64,000 bases of DNA from Polaribacter sp. Hel_I_88 (GCF_000687935.1 NZ_JHZZ01000001.1:3172001-3236000), one strand, 5' to 3'. Shown: positions 36,197 through 45,465, numbered from the stretch's first letter. A program made the numbers and translations. The notes: generated from the sequence alone by a model not told the origin.

Positions 36197-36829
36197 TTAT
36201 TTGTTTCTTTCTTTTTCTACTCTAGAATTAAATTGCACAGGCAATCTTGTTTCAAAAGAGGGTTTATGAGGATCGTGACAACTTACACAGGTCATAGAAG
36301 CTCTTGGTGGTGCCCAGCCTCCAATACGTTTTCCATGTGCACCACCTTTCCAATCTTCAAATTGCGATGTATGGCATTGGCTACAAAGATTGTAACTTTT
36401 GTTAAAATCTATTTTTTCGCCAGTAATACTGTGCAATTCATCCATATTATTAGAGTTGTGGCAGGTTACACAATTCATAGCATTTTTATTTGCATGGGCA
36501 ATTTTAATATTCCAATGGGCTTTTTTATAATCTTTTCCTTTTATTTTTGATAAAGGTTCTGAATGGCACTCTGTACATTTAAAAGAAGCGATTTGACTTT
36601 TGCGATCAGGAATTAAAAAGGTTTTACCATCTTCTGTAATTTCGATTAATTTTACATCGCCAAAATGAGCCTCTGAAGTTGTTTCAATTCCCTTAAAATC
36701 TTTTCCTTTGGCTTCAATTTTATCAATTATAGTGTGATATTCATCCTCTTTGTGTTTACAAGAAGATGCTAAAATCACTATTAAAAAGCAACTGATAAAT
36801 AGCAAATATGTGTAGCTGATTTTATTCAT
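36197..36829 (-). CDS. Tetraheme cytochrome c lipoprotein of the nap operon
   Basis: From the ATG at 36829 the 210-residue protein has a lipoprotein signal peptide with lipobox LASSC (Cys24) and four heme motifs: CTECH (85-89), CVTCH (120-124), CSQCH (149-153) and CVSCH (181-185). The distribution resembles NapC/NrfH or c7-like multiheme carriers, but the anchor is lipid rather than a helix. It overlaps the end of the NapB-like gene by 8 bp. It may relay electrons from the ferredoxin/NrfD module to NapB. A start 10 codons upstream exists but spoils the signal peptide. Confidence 0.88.
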   Translation of the reverse strand: MNKISYTYLLFISCFLIVILASSCKHKEDEYHTIIDKIEAKGKDFKGIETTSEAHFGDVKLIEITEDGKTFLIPDRKSQIASFKCTECHSEPLSKIKGKDYKKAHWNIKIAHANKNAMNCVTCHNSNNMDELHSITGEKIDFNKSYNLCSQCHTSQFEDWKGGAHGKRIGGWAPPRASMTCVSCHDPHKPSFETRLPVQFNSRVEKERNK

Positions 36830-37514
36830 TGATGTTGTTTTTTTTAATGAAAATTCCAATATCTTCTGTTATTTTATTATTTAAAACATGGCATTGTCTG
36901 CAGTTTACTCTTTCTGGATGTGTAACTCTAATTTCTTTAGGAGCTGTTGGCCCTGCATGACAAGACAAACAATTTTCTCTTAATTGCAATTGATGAGGTA
37001 TTGTAGGTGGACTGCCTAACAACGCATTGTTAACTCCAATTTTAGGAACATCAAACTTTGTAGCATTTGTGCCTTTAAATAACGAATTTGTTTCTTTACT
37101 TACATGACATTGTTTGCAATTCACAAAGTTTGGATGAGGTGTAATAGGAGTATAGGCATTAAATTTTGCTACAAAACCACCATTTTGATGGCATTTTAAA
37201 CAGTCTTTGCCACCCATCGTTTTTTTCTCACTTACAGGATGTGGAATGTATGGAGGTGCACCATAAAAAGCTCGATTATCATAATAGGTTTCTAATGTTC
37301 TTTGATGGTTTTCATCTACAGGCATATTTGCATAGTCTAAAGAAAACTCTGAACCTTTAAAAATACCAATTTCAGTAGGAATTGGGATTTCCTTTTTACT
37401 TTCTATAGGCATGTAAGCTTCTTCTTGTCCTTTATAGTAGCTGTAATTCCAATTTAGAATAAAGCCTATAAAAAGGAGTACGAAAAACGATATGATTCCA
37501 AATCTCTTTTTCAT
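36822..37514 (-). CDS. napB: NapB-like periplasmic cytochrome c with four hemes
   Basis: The 230-residue protein has an N-terminal membrane helix or uncleaved signal (residues 5-24). It carries four CxxCH motifs at 105-109, 133-137, 182-186 and 205-209. NapB normally has two. Here two NapB-like modules follow one another: GAPPYIPH-CLKCH-CKQCHV and GSPPTIPH-CLSCH-CRQCHV, so an internal duplication is likely. NapB is the electron-transfer partner of NapA. It starts 2 bp after the napA stop. Confidence 0.85.
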   Translation of the reverse strand: MKKRFGIISFFVLLFIGFILNWNYSYYKGQEEAYMPIESKKEIPIPTEIGIFKGSEFSLDYANMPVDENHQRTLETYYDNRAFYGAPPYIPHPVSEKKTMGGKDCLKCHQNGGFVAKFNAYTPITPHPNFVNCKQCHVSKETNSLFKGTNATKFDVPKIGVNNALLGSPPTIPHQLQLRENCLSCHAGPTAPKEIRVTHPERVNCRQCHVLNNKITEDIGIFIKKNNINE

Positions 37515-37516
37515 AA

Positions 37517-39841
37517 TTAGGCTTTTTCTATTTTAACAGCACATTTTTTATAGTCTGGTTCTTTAGAAATCGGACAAAAAGCATCTATGGTAACATCATT
37601 AATCATCATGTTTTCATCAAAGAAGGGTACAAAAACTTGCCCAATGGTTGGCAAACCTCTTTCGTTTATAGAGGCTGGTAATGTGCAAGAACCTCTTCTT
37701 GATGTTACTTTTATTTGCTCACCATTCCTAATACCCATTTTTGCAGCATCATCAGGATGTAATTCAACATACGCATTTGGCATAGCTTTGTGTAAAACAG
37801 GAATTCTTCTGGTCATAGAACCTGTGTGCCAATGTTCTATAACTCTACCTGTGTTTAGCCAAAAAGGATATGTTGCGTCTGGCATTTCTGGAGCAGGTTC
37901 AAAAGGCCTTTGCCAAATAATAGCTTTACCATCAGGTTTTCCATAAAAATCAAACTCTGACCCCTTTTTACAAGCAGGATCGTATTTTTCGTTAAAACGC
38001 CATTGTGTAGATTTCCCATCAACATAAGGCCAAATAACACCAGATTCTTTTTTCAAAACCTCTAAAGGTGCCATTTCATGTTTTTTACCTTCATGAAATT
38101 GACGGTATTCATTAAAAATTTCTTCTACGTGATTTTCTTTTGTGTATGGAAATAAATCTCCATAACCCATTCTTTTTGCAACTTCTATAAACATCCAAGC
38201 ATCTGGCGTTGTTTCTCCTGGTCCTTCAACCATTTTTTGCCAATACTGGGTTCTTCTTTCTGAATTTCCATACAAACCTCCTTTTTCTATATGCCAGCTT
38301 GCAGGTAAAATAACATCGGCAACATCTGATGTTGGAGTAGGAAACACATCAGAAACCACTACAAAACAAGAATCTTTTTTCATACCTGCTGTATACCGTT
38401 TTGTTTTTGGCAAAGAAACTAGTGGGTTTGTTGCTTGCGTCCAAATAAATTTAATGTCTCCACGATCTACAGCTCTAAACATTTCTGTTGCATGATACGT
38501 AGGTTTTGATGGAATATTTTCTACAGGAACTTTCCAAATTTTAGCAGCTAATTCTCTGTTTTTAGCATTTGTAACCATACCTTTTGGTAATTTGTGAGTA
38601 AACGTACCCACTTCTCTTGCAGTTCCACAAGCAGAAGGTTGCCCTGTTAAAGAAAAAGGTCCATTTCCTGGTTGTGATATTTTTCCTGTTAATAAATGAA
38701 TATTATAAACCAAGTTATTCATCCAAGTTCCTCTTGTATGTTGGTTCATGCCCATACACCAATAAGAGACTACTTTGTTGTTTGGATTGCCATAAATATT
38801 GGCTAAATATTTAATATCTTTTACAGAAACTTTAGAGTATTTAGAAACTTTTTCTGGCGTGTAATCTTCTAAAAAAGTCTTGTAGTCTTCAAAACTAATT
38901 TTTTCTGGAATATCTTTAAACTCAAAATTATCTTCTAAACCATATCCAATATTTGTAAGCCCTTTGTTAAAATTACAATGTTTTTCTACAAAAGCCTTAT
39001 TTACAAAACCATTATTCACAATTTCATAACAGATGGCATTTGCTACAGCTAAATCCGTTTGAGGTTCAAATAAGATAGATCTGTTAGATGCCATACTAGA
39101 ACGTGTTGTTCTTGTTGCAAAATCTATAATTTTTGCACCTCTATTGTTTTTTTGTTCCAACATTCTAGAAAACAAAACAGGGTGCATTTCTGCCATATTA
39201 TTACCCCAAGTAACAAAATAATCTGCATGTTCTATATCTTCATAACAACCCATGGGTTCATCTGCGCCAAATGTTGTTAAGAAACCTGTAACTGCACTAG
39301 CCATGCATAAACGCGCATTACAATCTAAATTATTTGTACCAATGGCACCTTTCATTAATTTTGAGGCGATATAACCTTCTGGAATTGTAGATTGCCCAGA
39401 AGTGTACATGGCAACTGAATCTTTACCATGATTTTCTATGGTCGATTTCATTTTGCTAGCCACTAAGTCTAAAGCTTCGTTGATTGGTGTTTTTACATAC
39501 CTACCATTCTTTTTTACCAAAGCATGTGTTAACCTATCTTTAGCTTGTATACACATTGTTTGATGATACCCTTTTACGCACAACAACCCTTTATTAACAC
39601 TACTATTTGGGTCTCCTTTTACAGCAACAGCTTTTCCATTTTCTACACCCACTAAAATTCCACAACCAACGCCACAAAAACGGCAAGGTCCTTTTTTCCA
39701 ATCTAAATTTCCTTCTGGAATTCCTGCCAATTGTTCACTTGCAAAAATAATACCTGGAAACATTGTTGCTGCAGCAGTCATTGCAGCAGTGGCAGCCATT
39801 CTTTTTATAAAAGTTCTTCTACTTGATAAAGGTGCACTCAT
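37517..39841 (-). CDS. napA: Periplasmic nitrate reductase catalytic subunit NapA
   Basis: The 774-residue molybdopterin enzyme starts with a Tat signal (SSRRTFIKRMAATAAM, Arg8-Arg9). The [4Fe-4S] ligands are Cys53, Cys56, Cys60 and Cys88, and the molybdenum ligand is Cys179 (NARLCMASAVTGF). A C-terminal molybdopterin-dinucleotide-binding domain follows (WLNTGRVIEHWHTGSMTRR). The enzyme reduces nitrate to nitrite in the periplasm. It is slightly shorter than the proteobacterial form, as expected outside that phylum. Its start overlaps the end of napD by 4 bp. Confidence 0.95.
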   Translation of the reverse strand: MSAPLSSRRTFIKRMAATAAMTAAATMFPGIIFASEQLAGIPEGNLDWKKGPCRFCGVGCGILVGVENGKAVAVKGDPNSSVNKGLLCVKGYHQTMCIQAKDRLTHALVKKNGRYVKTPINEALDLVASKMKSTIENHGKDSVAMYTSGQSTIPEGYIASKLMKGAIGTNNLDCNARLCMASAVTGFLTTFGADEPMGCYEDIEHADYFVTWGNNMAEMHPVLFSRMLEQKNNRGAKIIDFATRTTRSSMASNRSILFEPQTDLAVANAICYEIVNNGFVNKAFVEKHCNFNKGLTNIGYGLEDNFEFKDIPEKISFEDYKTFLEDYTPEKVSKYSKVSVKDIKYLANIYGNPNNKVVSYWCMGMNQHTRGTWMNNLVYNIHLLTGKISQPGNGPFSLTGQPSACGTAREVGTFTHKLPKGMVTNAKNRELAAKIWKVPVENIPSKPTYHATEMFRAVDRGDIKFIWTQATNPLVSLPKTKRYTAGMKKDSCFVVVSDVFPTPTSDVADVILPASWHIEKGGLYGNSERRTQYWQKMVEGPGETTPDAWMFIEVAKRMGYGDLFPYTKENHVEEIFNEYRQFHEGKKHEMAPLEVLKKESGVIWPYVDGKSTQWRFNEKYDPACKKGSEFDFYGKPDGKAIIWQRPFEPAPEMPDATYPFWLNTGRVIEHWHTGSMTRRIPVLHKAMPNAYVELHPDDAAKMGIRNGEQIKVTSRRGSCTLPASINERGLPTIGQVFVPFFDENMMINDVTIDAFCPISKEPDYKKCAVKIEKA

Positions 39842-40083
39842 ATTTGGTTGTTTTTTGGTGTATTAAAACCAGAAACCAATGCAAGTAATTTTAAACTTTC
39901 AAAGGCTTCTATTTGTTCTTTTATAATATCTTCTTGAATTGTATCTTCTGTTTCTGTAACTACAACAACGATATCTTGATTTTCTGCAGGAATTATTTCG
40001 CAATTCTGTAAGCCCGCTAATTGTTTGATCAAAACTTCTTTTTGACCCTTCATGGCGTGCGCTAAATAACTTGTGATTGGCAT
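39838..40083 (-). CDS. napD: NapA chaperone NapD
   Basis: The 81-residue protein has the ferredoxin-like alpha/beta pattern of NapD (ITSYLAHAMKGQKEVLIKQL, then QDIVVVVTET, then LLALVSGF). NapD binds the Tat signal of NapA and holds it until cofactor insertion. The ATGA overlap with napA couples their translation. Confidence 0.85.
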   Translation of the reverse strand: MPITSYLAHAMKGQKEVLIKQLAGLQNCEIIPAENQDIVVVVTETEDTIQEDIIKEQIEAFESLKLLALVSGFNTPKNNQI

Positions 40084-40153
40084 TTTAAAAATGTTAAATA
40101 TTTACTAAATTAAAAAAAATAATTATATTTCCAAATAGTGGTATAAGTTTTTC

Positions 40154-41419
40154 TTATTTAGAATTACTAAATAAAGTTGGCTTTACAATTAATTGCACCC
40201 AAGCCCAATTGTTGGTATTGTTATTTGATCTACCACTTTTAATTAGACTCATACTATTAGAAGCAAACATGTGAGAATACCCAATATTCATCGAAACATC
40301 TTTTAGTAAATTTTTTGAATATACAAGGTCTAATTCAGTACCTAAATAAGTATCAGCATTGTTTATAAGCGTATTATTAGCAGCAAAATAATGTACTTTA
40401 GTTAACAAGGTAGATTTTTCGCCAGTTTTAAAAACAGCTTTTGCATAAAGGTCATTTAAACCAACATTATTTGCATGATTGCCCACATAAAAATAATCCA
40501 TAAAACCATTAAATTTATGATTGGTACCATATAAAGGGAAGAAAGACTTATTTTTAGAAGAGCCATTTTGGTCAGTTCCACTTAAAACTTCAAACCCTAA
40601 ACCAAAAACAGTATTATTTGGTTTGTAAATTGCTTCTAAAGCCAAATTATACGCACTTAAATCTTTGGTTGCTGTAGCTTTTCCAGATTGATAATAAGCG
40701 TTTCCTTCAAAATTAATGGTATTAATTGGGAATTTGAAAAAAGTTCCAGTTGTTTGTCTATAATTTACGCCATCTACAATGGTATTATTTGCATCAGTAA
40801 AGTCTTGAAAACCTGTGTTTAAGAATAAAAAACTCACCAAGCCTTTATTATATGTTTTTTTCAAATAAGCATATTGCATCGATTTATAAGTAAAAGCTCC
40901 TTGTAATAAAAAATCCGTGTTTTCATTTCTTTGTGATTCTTGACTAAATGCAAATCCAAAGTCTGCTATAAAATTTTTATTTTTATATTTTAATAAAGCA
41001 GCATCATGAAATCTTCCTTGCATAGCCCAATCCAAACCACCAAAAATTCTTTGATTATCATAAGAAATTACCTGTCTCCCTAATTTTACAGCCCAAGTTG
41101 GCGCAAACGCATATTGCACCCAACCTTGAAACATTGAGAAGGAATTATTGTTATCTCCGATGGCTAATTGTTTGGTATCTCCCCAAGTACTAACGTCTTG
41201 AAAACTCATCAATACAGTTAGTTTTTCTAGTTTATAGTTTACATTTAATCGGGTTCTTTGCGTTACAAATGCAGCAGGATCTGTATTATCTGGAAAAAGG
41301 TTTCCAAAGCCATGTCTATATTCAAAACGAGCTCTAACATCTGCATCTACTTGGAATTGAGAAAAAGTGTTTAGTGCAAATAAACAGGCAAAAAGAATCG
41401 AAATTTTTTGGAAAGTCAT
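40154..41419 (-). CDS. Outer-membrane porin, alginate-export-like family
   Basis: The 421-residue protein has a signal peptide (MTFQKISILFACLFALNTFS) and a barrel-like body of alternating strands. VDADVRARFEYRHGFGN, FVTQRTRLNVNYKLEKL and VKLGRQVISYDNQRIFGGLDW match the Alginate_exp (AlgE-like) barrel family. Because it is first in the nap operon direction, 70 bp before napD, and follows the Fnr-like palindrome, it may admit nitrate; this is an inference. Confidence 0.8.
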   Translation of the reverse strand: MTFQKISILFACLFALNTFSQFQVDADVRARFEYRHGFGNLFPDNTDPAAFVTQRTRLNVNYKLEKLTVLMSFQDVSTWGDTKQLAIGDNNNSFSMFQGWVQYAFAPTWAVKLGRQVISYDNQRIFGGLDWAMQGRFHDAALLKYKNKNFIADFGFAFSQESQRNENTDFLLQGAFTYKSMQYAYLKKTYNKGLVSFLFLNTGFQDFTDANNTIVDGVNYRQTTGTFFKFPINTINFEGNAYYQSGKATATKDLSAYNLALEAIYKPNNTVFGLGFEVLSGTDQNGSSKNKSFFPLYGTNHKFNGFMDYFYVGNHANNVGLNDLYAKAVFKTGEKSTLLTKVHYFAANNTLINNADTYLGTELDLVYSKNLLKDVSMNIGYSHMFASNSMSLIKSGRSNNNTNNWAWVQLIVKPTLFSNSK

Positions 41420-41482
41420 AAGTAGTTATTTGGTTTTTCTATAATTGACATTCAAAAATAGAAGACAGCTAAAAGAAAAACT

Positions 41483-41496
41483 ATGACATTTGTCAT
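41483..41496. promoter_or_regulatory. Fnr-like perfect palindrome upstream of the porin-nap operon
   Basis: ATGACATTTGTCAT is a perfect ATGAC-N4-GTCAT inverted repeat, 64 bp upstream of the porin start. It matches the site at 2896-2909 upstream of the cbb3 operon. Fnr-type spacing suggests a Crp/Fnr-family regulator of low-oxygen respiration. A divergent hypothetical gene starts at 41601. Confidence 0.6.
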
Positions 41497-41600
41497 AATA
41501 AATTTAGTTTTAATTCGTAGATTTATTTTATAGAAATATATGTACTAATTTTATTCAATACATAAAATTTGTAATCATCTAGAAAAGAATATTAAAAAAA

Positions 41601-42041
41601 ATGAATTTAAATACAATAGATAAAGTTTGGAATGAGTTTTCAATCCTAAAAAAAACAGTACTAAAATATAACGAACGTAAACAAGGTGCTCTAACTCAAG
41701 CCCATTATGTAATTAATTATACTGATGAATTGGCTACGTATAGTTTTATCGGAATTTTAATAAAATCTGCTGATGGGAAAAACACCAATAAAACATCAAT
41801 TATTATAGAGTTTGAAAATAGATTGGCTATCGATAATTTTGATTTTAAAGCTAGTAATATTTCATCAGAAGTTGACAACTCGTCATTTGAAATAAAGATT
41901 TTAGCTCAAATTAATAACGTTGGTGGTAACAGTATAACTTTAAAAGATAATTTTATAAGATTAGATACTGATGCTATTTTTTCTTCTTTAGACGATTTTT
42001 ACTTTGTTGTTGATTTGGTTAAAGAATTTAAAAACTACTAG
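41601..42041 (+). CDS. Hypothetical protein (146 aa)
   Basis: I do not recognise a family. The protein has no signal peptide or membrane helix. A helical N-terminus (DKVWNEFSILKKTVLKY) is followed by mixed alpha/beta sequence with KTSIIIEFENRLAIDNFDF and ends in an acidic/aromatic stretch (SSLDDFYFVVDLVKEFKNY). It is divergent from the nap operon and may share regulation through the palindrome between them. Confidence 0.6.
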   Translation: MNLNTIDKVWNEFSILKKTVLKYNERKQGALTQAHYVINYTDELATYSFIGILIKSADGKNTNKTSIIIEFENRLAIDNFDFKASNISSEVDNSSFEIKILAQINNVGGNSITLKDNFIRLDTDAIFSSLDDFYFVVDLVKEFKNY

Positions 42042-42129
42042 TAAATTAAAGTAATTAGGATTTTTATTTTATTAGAAGACTAAGAATTTATAAAGCTTTT
42101 AAAAGAAATAATACTGCTTTTCCACTAAC

Positions 42130-42495
42130 TTATAAAGCCTCTTTATATACCCAATGATTATTTTCTTTTGCAAAAAAAGAATTTTCATGTATTACATTCA
42201 AAGAATTATTTTCATAAAAAAAAGCTTTAAACTCAACTGTATTTTCGGTGGATTTTAAAACAGTTAATTTCACCCATTCTACAGATTTTGTCCAAGTTAA
42301 CATTTCTTTTTTCTCAAGCATGTTAGGTCTTGTTTTAGGATGATGACTTTTTTGCAGATAATCAATATTAGCCAAAACAAAAGCACTATATCTAGAACGC
42401 ATTAATTGTTCAGCTGAAGTTACAGAGCGAATGTCTAGATGTGCTTTTCTACAACAATCTTTATAAAGTTTAGTAGGATTACAAGGACATTTCAT
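42130..42495 (-). CDS. YchJ-like SEC-C motif protein
   Basis: From the ATG at 42495 the 121-residue protein begins MKCPCNPTKLYKDCC, a CxC-x8-CC zinc-binding SEC-C motif, followed by SAEQLMRSRYSAFVLANIDYLQ, the defining segment of the YchJ/UPF0225 family. The longer frame to 42558 would overlap mnmE and lacks conservation. Cellular role unknown. Confidence 0.85.
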   Translation of the reverse strand: MKCPCNPTKLYKDCCRKAHLDIRSVTSAEQLMRSRYSAFVLANIDYLQKSHHPKTRPNMLEKKEMLTWTKSVEWVKLTVLKSTENTVEFKAFFYENNSLNVIHENSFFAKENNHWVYKEAL

Positions 42496-42499
42496 GTTT

Positions 42500-43894
42500 T
42501 TACTTTCCAATACAAAAGTTTCCAAAAATATGCCCAAGAATATCTTTATCAACATCATAATTTCCAGTAATAGCTCCTAAATGTCTTAAACATTCTCGAA
42601 TATCAATAGAAAATAAATCGGTACCAATTTCTAAATCTATACCTAGCTGAACAGACGAAATAGCCATTAAAGCATTATTTAACGCTTCAAAATGACGAGA
42701 ATTGGTAACAATGGTTTCATTATTACTCAAAGCACCAATGTTTACTAAAGACGTTAATTCGTTTTTAAGTTCCTCAATGCCTGTTTTATTTTTTGCGGAT
42801 ACTAAAATTAAATTTTCTATTTCCGATTGTAGAATTGAAGAATCATGGCAAGTTAACGTATCAATTTTATTAGCAATTACTAATAGTCGTTTGTTAGGAA
42901 AACGTTTTTTTATAATGTCAATTTCTTCTAAAAACTCTTCTTGAGCATAAGAGAATTTGTTAGAATCTATTAAATAAATAATCAACTGCGCATTCTCCGC
43001 TTTTTCATAGGCTTTTTTAATTCCAATACTTTCTATAACGTCTATGGTTTCTCTTATTCCTGCAGTATCAATAAATCTAAAAGCAACACCATCAATAATT
43101 AAATCGTCTTCAATGGCATCTCTTGTTGTACCTGCAATATCAGAAACAATGGCTTTTTCTTCATTTAAAAGCGCATTTAAAAGTGTAGATTTCCCCACAT
43201 TTGGTTCGCCAATAATAGCAACAGGAATTCCATTTTTCATGGCATTTCCAAACGCAAAAGAATCTATTAAGCGTTTCAACACAAAAGTTATTTTTAAAAC
43301 TAATTCTTTAAATTTTGTTCTGTCTGCAAACTCTACATCTTCACCAGAAAAATCGAGTTCAAGTTCTATTAAAGCAGCAAAATCTAATAATTGAGTACGC
43401 AATTCTTTTAATTCGTTGGTAATTCCACCACGCATTTGCTGAATTGCCATTTGATGACTTGCAGCAGAATTCGCAGCAATTACATCTGCAACAGCTTCAG
43501 CCTGACTCAAATCCATCTTTCCGTTTAAAAAAGCACGCATTGTAAATTCGCCATTATCTGCCATTCTACAACCATTTTGTAAAAATAATTGCAGTATTTC
43601 TTGCTGGATAAAGCTAGAACCATGGCAAGAAATTTCCACGACATTTTCGCCTGTATACGAATTTGGATTTTTAAAAACCGATACTAAAACTTCATCTAAA
43701 ATGATTCCTTTATCAATTATATGCCCTAAATGAATGGTATGTGTTTTTTGCGTTTTTATTGATTTTCCTTTTTTAATCGATTTAAAAAAAGCATCAACAA
43801 TTGTAATTGAATCTTCTCCAGAAAGACGAATTACTGCAATTGCACCAACTCCAGCTGGTGTTGCCAAAGCTATAATAGTATCATTTTTAATCAT
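42500..43894 (-). CDS. mnmE: tRNA modification GTPase MnmE
   Basis: The 464-residue protein from the ATG at 43894 begins DTIIALATPAGVGAIAVIRL. It has the tetrahydrofolate-binding N-domain, a central G domain with P-loop GEPNVGKST, switch region IVSDIAGTTRDA, DTAGIR and NKID, and the C-terminal CIGK whose Cys is characteristic. With MnmG it makes the 5-carboxymethylaminomethyl group on wobble U34. An upstream in-frame ATG at 43945 lies in the preceding terminator region and is less likely. Confidence 0.96.
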   Translation of the reverse strand: MIKNDTIIALATPAGVGAIAVIRLSGEDSITIVDAFFKSIKKGKSIKTQKTHTIHLGHIIDKGIILDEVLVSVFKNPNSYTGENVVEISCHGSSFIQQEILQLFLQNGCRMADNGEFTMRAFLNGKMDLSQAEAVADVIAANSAASHQMAIQQMRGGITNELKELRTQLLDFAALIELELDFSGEDVEFADRTKFKELVLKITFVLKRLIDSFAFGNAMKNGIPVAIIGEPNVGKSTLLNALLNEEKAIVSDIAGTTRDAIEDDLIIDGVAFRFIDTAGIRETIDVIESIGIKKAYEKAENAQLIIYLIDSNKFSYAQEEFLEEIDIIKKRFPNKRLLVIANKIDTLTCHDSSILQSEIENLILVSAKNKTGIEELKNELTSLVNIGALSNNETIVTNSRHFEALNNALMAISSVQLGIDLEIGTDLFSIDIRECLRHLGAITGNYDVDKDILGHIFGNFCIGK

Positions 43895-43930
43895 GGTACA
43901 AAAATACGGAAACATTTTATCAGAAAAATA

Positions 43931-43961
43931 AAAAGTCCACCACAATTTGTGATGGACTTTT
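43931..43961 (-). terminator. Intrinsic terminator of the mscS-like gene
   Basis: AAAAGTCCACCACAA (43931-43945) pairs with TTGTGATGGACTTTT (43947-43961) with one mismatch, giving a 15-bp stem with a minimal loop. T-runs flank both sides, so it could also act in the other direction. It lies between the mscS-like stop and the mnmE start. Confidence 0.75.
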
Positions 43962-43991
43962 AGATACGTTTAAGAATCAATATTCAAAGAA

Positions 43992-44897
43992 TTAAGCATT
44001 TTCAACTTTTTCGTTTTTTGCTTTTTCTTCTTCTTGATTGTTATTTTTGGTAATATTTAGATTGTTATTTGGTACAAATTCTAACGTTCTCATTGGGAAA
44101 GGTATGTTGAATCCTTCTTTATCAAAAGCCTTTTTAATTTCTATGATGGCTGTACTTTGGGCTTGCCATCTATGCAAAGCTCTTTCACCATCAATCCAAA
44201 ATCTACATAAAAAATTTATAGAACTATCACCAAATTCGGTAAAATAAAACTCTACATCTTTTCCAAATTTTTTCTGATCAAATTTAGTACCAATGGTTTC
44301 AATGGTTAACTTTTTAACAGCCTCTAAATCTGCTCCATATTCCACACCACATGTTACAGAAATTCGCATTTCTTGTGTTAAGGAATAATTTTTAAATGGA
44401 CTTTCTAAAATTATTTTGTTAGGAATCACAACCATATTATTGTCAGCTTCCTTTAGCACAAAATAATTTAAATTGATATCGATAACTTCACCTGCATAAT
44501 CGTTAGTTTCTACCCAATTACCAATATTTAAGTTTTTTCTGAAAGATAAAACAACACCAGAAATTGTGTTGGATAAAGTTCCTTGCAAAGCCAAACCAAT
44601 TACAATACCAGAAACCCCAGCAGCAGAAACAATGGTTTTTAAAGTATCATCGAATTTTAAAATGGTCATTGCAAAATACAATCCTAATAAAAATATAACA
44701 CCAGATGCAATTCTAGATACTAAATCTCTAACCGATTTTTGTTTTATTTTGCTACCAATTGTCCTATTTATTAAAGAACTTATGTTTCTAGAAGCAAAGT
44801 AAGCAATAACTAAAACTACCAATGCAATTGCAATATTTGGTATGTTTTTTATAAAAACATCTTTCCATAGTTCTAATTTTTCTATTACTTTATCCAT
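43992..44897 (-). CDS. MscS-type small-conductance mechanosensitive channel
   Basis: The 301-residue protein has three membrane helices, the third being the Gly/Ala-rich pore helix (VSAAGVSGIVIGLALQGTLSNTISGVVL), followed by the MscS beta domain (IGNWVETNDYAGEVIDIN) and an alpha/beta C-terminal domain. It releases solutes at hypo-osmotic shock. The C-terminal tail is charged. A terminator follows. Confidence 0.93.
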   Translation of the reverse strand: MDKVIEKLELWKDVFIKNIPNIAIALVVLVIAYFASRNISSLINRTIGSKIKQKSVRDLVSRIASGVIFLLGLYFAMTILKFDDTLKTIVSAAGVSGIVIGLALQGTLSNTISGVVLSFRKNLNIGNWVETNDYAGEVIDINLNYFVLKEADNNMVVIPNKIILESPFKNYSLTQEMRISVTCGVEYGADLEAVKKLTIETIGTKFDQKKFGKDVEFYFTEFGDSSINFLCRFWIDGERALHRWQAQSTAIIEIKKAFDKEGFNIPFPMRTLEFVPNNNLNITKNNNQEEEKAKNEKVENA

Positions 44898-44955
44898 TTT
44901 TGTATCTGCTATTTTTATTAATTAATTATTTTTTGAAATTCAATATTTGTTAAAA

Positions 44956-45465
44956 CTATTCAACAAATGTAGTGTTTAATTCTTCTTTTGTGTCTTTAGA
45001 CCAGGCATTTAACATCCAGGTAGATTTTTCTAATTGTCTTATATAAGCACCAATTAAATCTACAGTTCCTTCATCTGAAGCTTTGTTAGCTCTATCAATA
45101 ACCTTACTTAATTGTTCTAATAAAATTTTATGATCATCAATAATATTTGCTACCATTTCTTTGTCAGAAAGTAAAGGGCTAGATTCTTTGATTCTAGAAA
45201 CTTCAATATAATCAGATAATTTACTTATGGGGTGGTATTTTAAAGTAATAATTCTTTCTGCAACTTCATCAATTTTTAGGCGTGTATCATTATACATTTC
45301 CTCGAATTTTTTATGCAAATCAAAAAAATTCTTGCCTAAAATATTCCAATGAAAATTTCTTAATTTTTGATAATATACATGATAATCTGCCAGTAAAACA
45401 TTTAATTCAGTAACTACAGGCAACACTTTTTGGTTTTCCATATTTAAATAATCCATATCTGTCAT
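44956..45465 (-). CDS. dps: Dps-family ferritin-like DNA-protection protein
   Basis: The 169-residue protein has the Dps ferroxidase segment (YHVYYQKLRNFHWNILGKNFFDLHKKFEEMYND) with the conserved His and Asp/Glu of the intersubunit iron site. It oxidises and stores iron and protects DNA in stress. Three N-terminal Met codons are possible starts; I kept the first. It is monocistronic with a 270-bp spacer upstream. Confidence 0.9.
   Translation of the reverse strand: MTDMDYLNMENQKVLPVVTELNVLLADYHVYYQKLRNFHWNILGKNFFDLHKKFEEMYNDTRLKIDEVAERIITLKYHPISKLSDYIEVSRIKESSPLLSDKEMVANIIDDHKILLEQLSKVIDRANKASDEGTVDLIGAYIRQLEKSTWMLNAWSKDTKEELNTTFVE

Noticed and set aside
42496..42558. Longer N-terminus for the YchJ-like protein
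   Set aside because: It would overlap the end of mnmE and precede the SEC-C motif with unrelated sequence; the ATG at 42495 is 5 bp after the mnmE stop.
43894..43945. Upstream start for mnmE adding 17 residues
   Set aside because: The added stretch overlaps the mscS terminator and is not part of the family; MIKNDTIIALATPAG is the normal start region.
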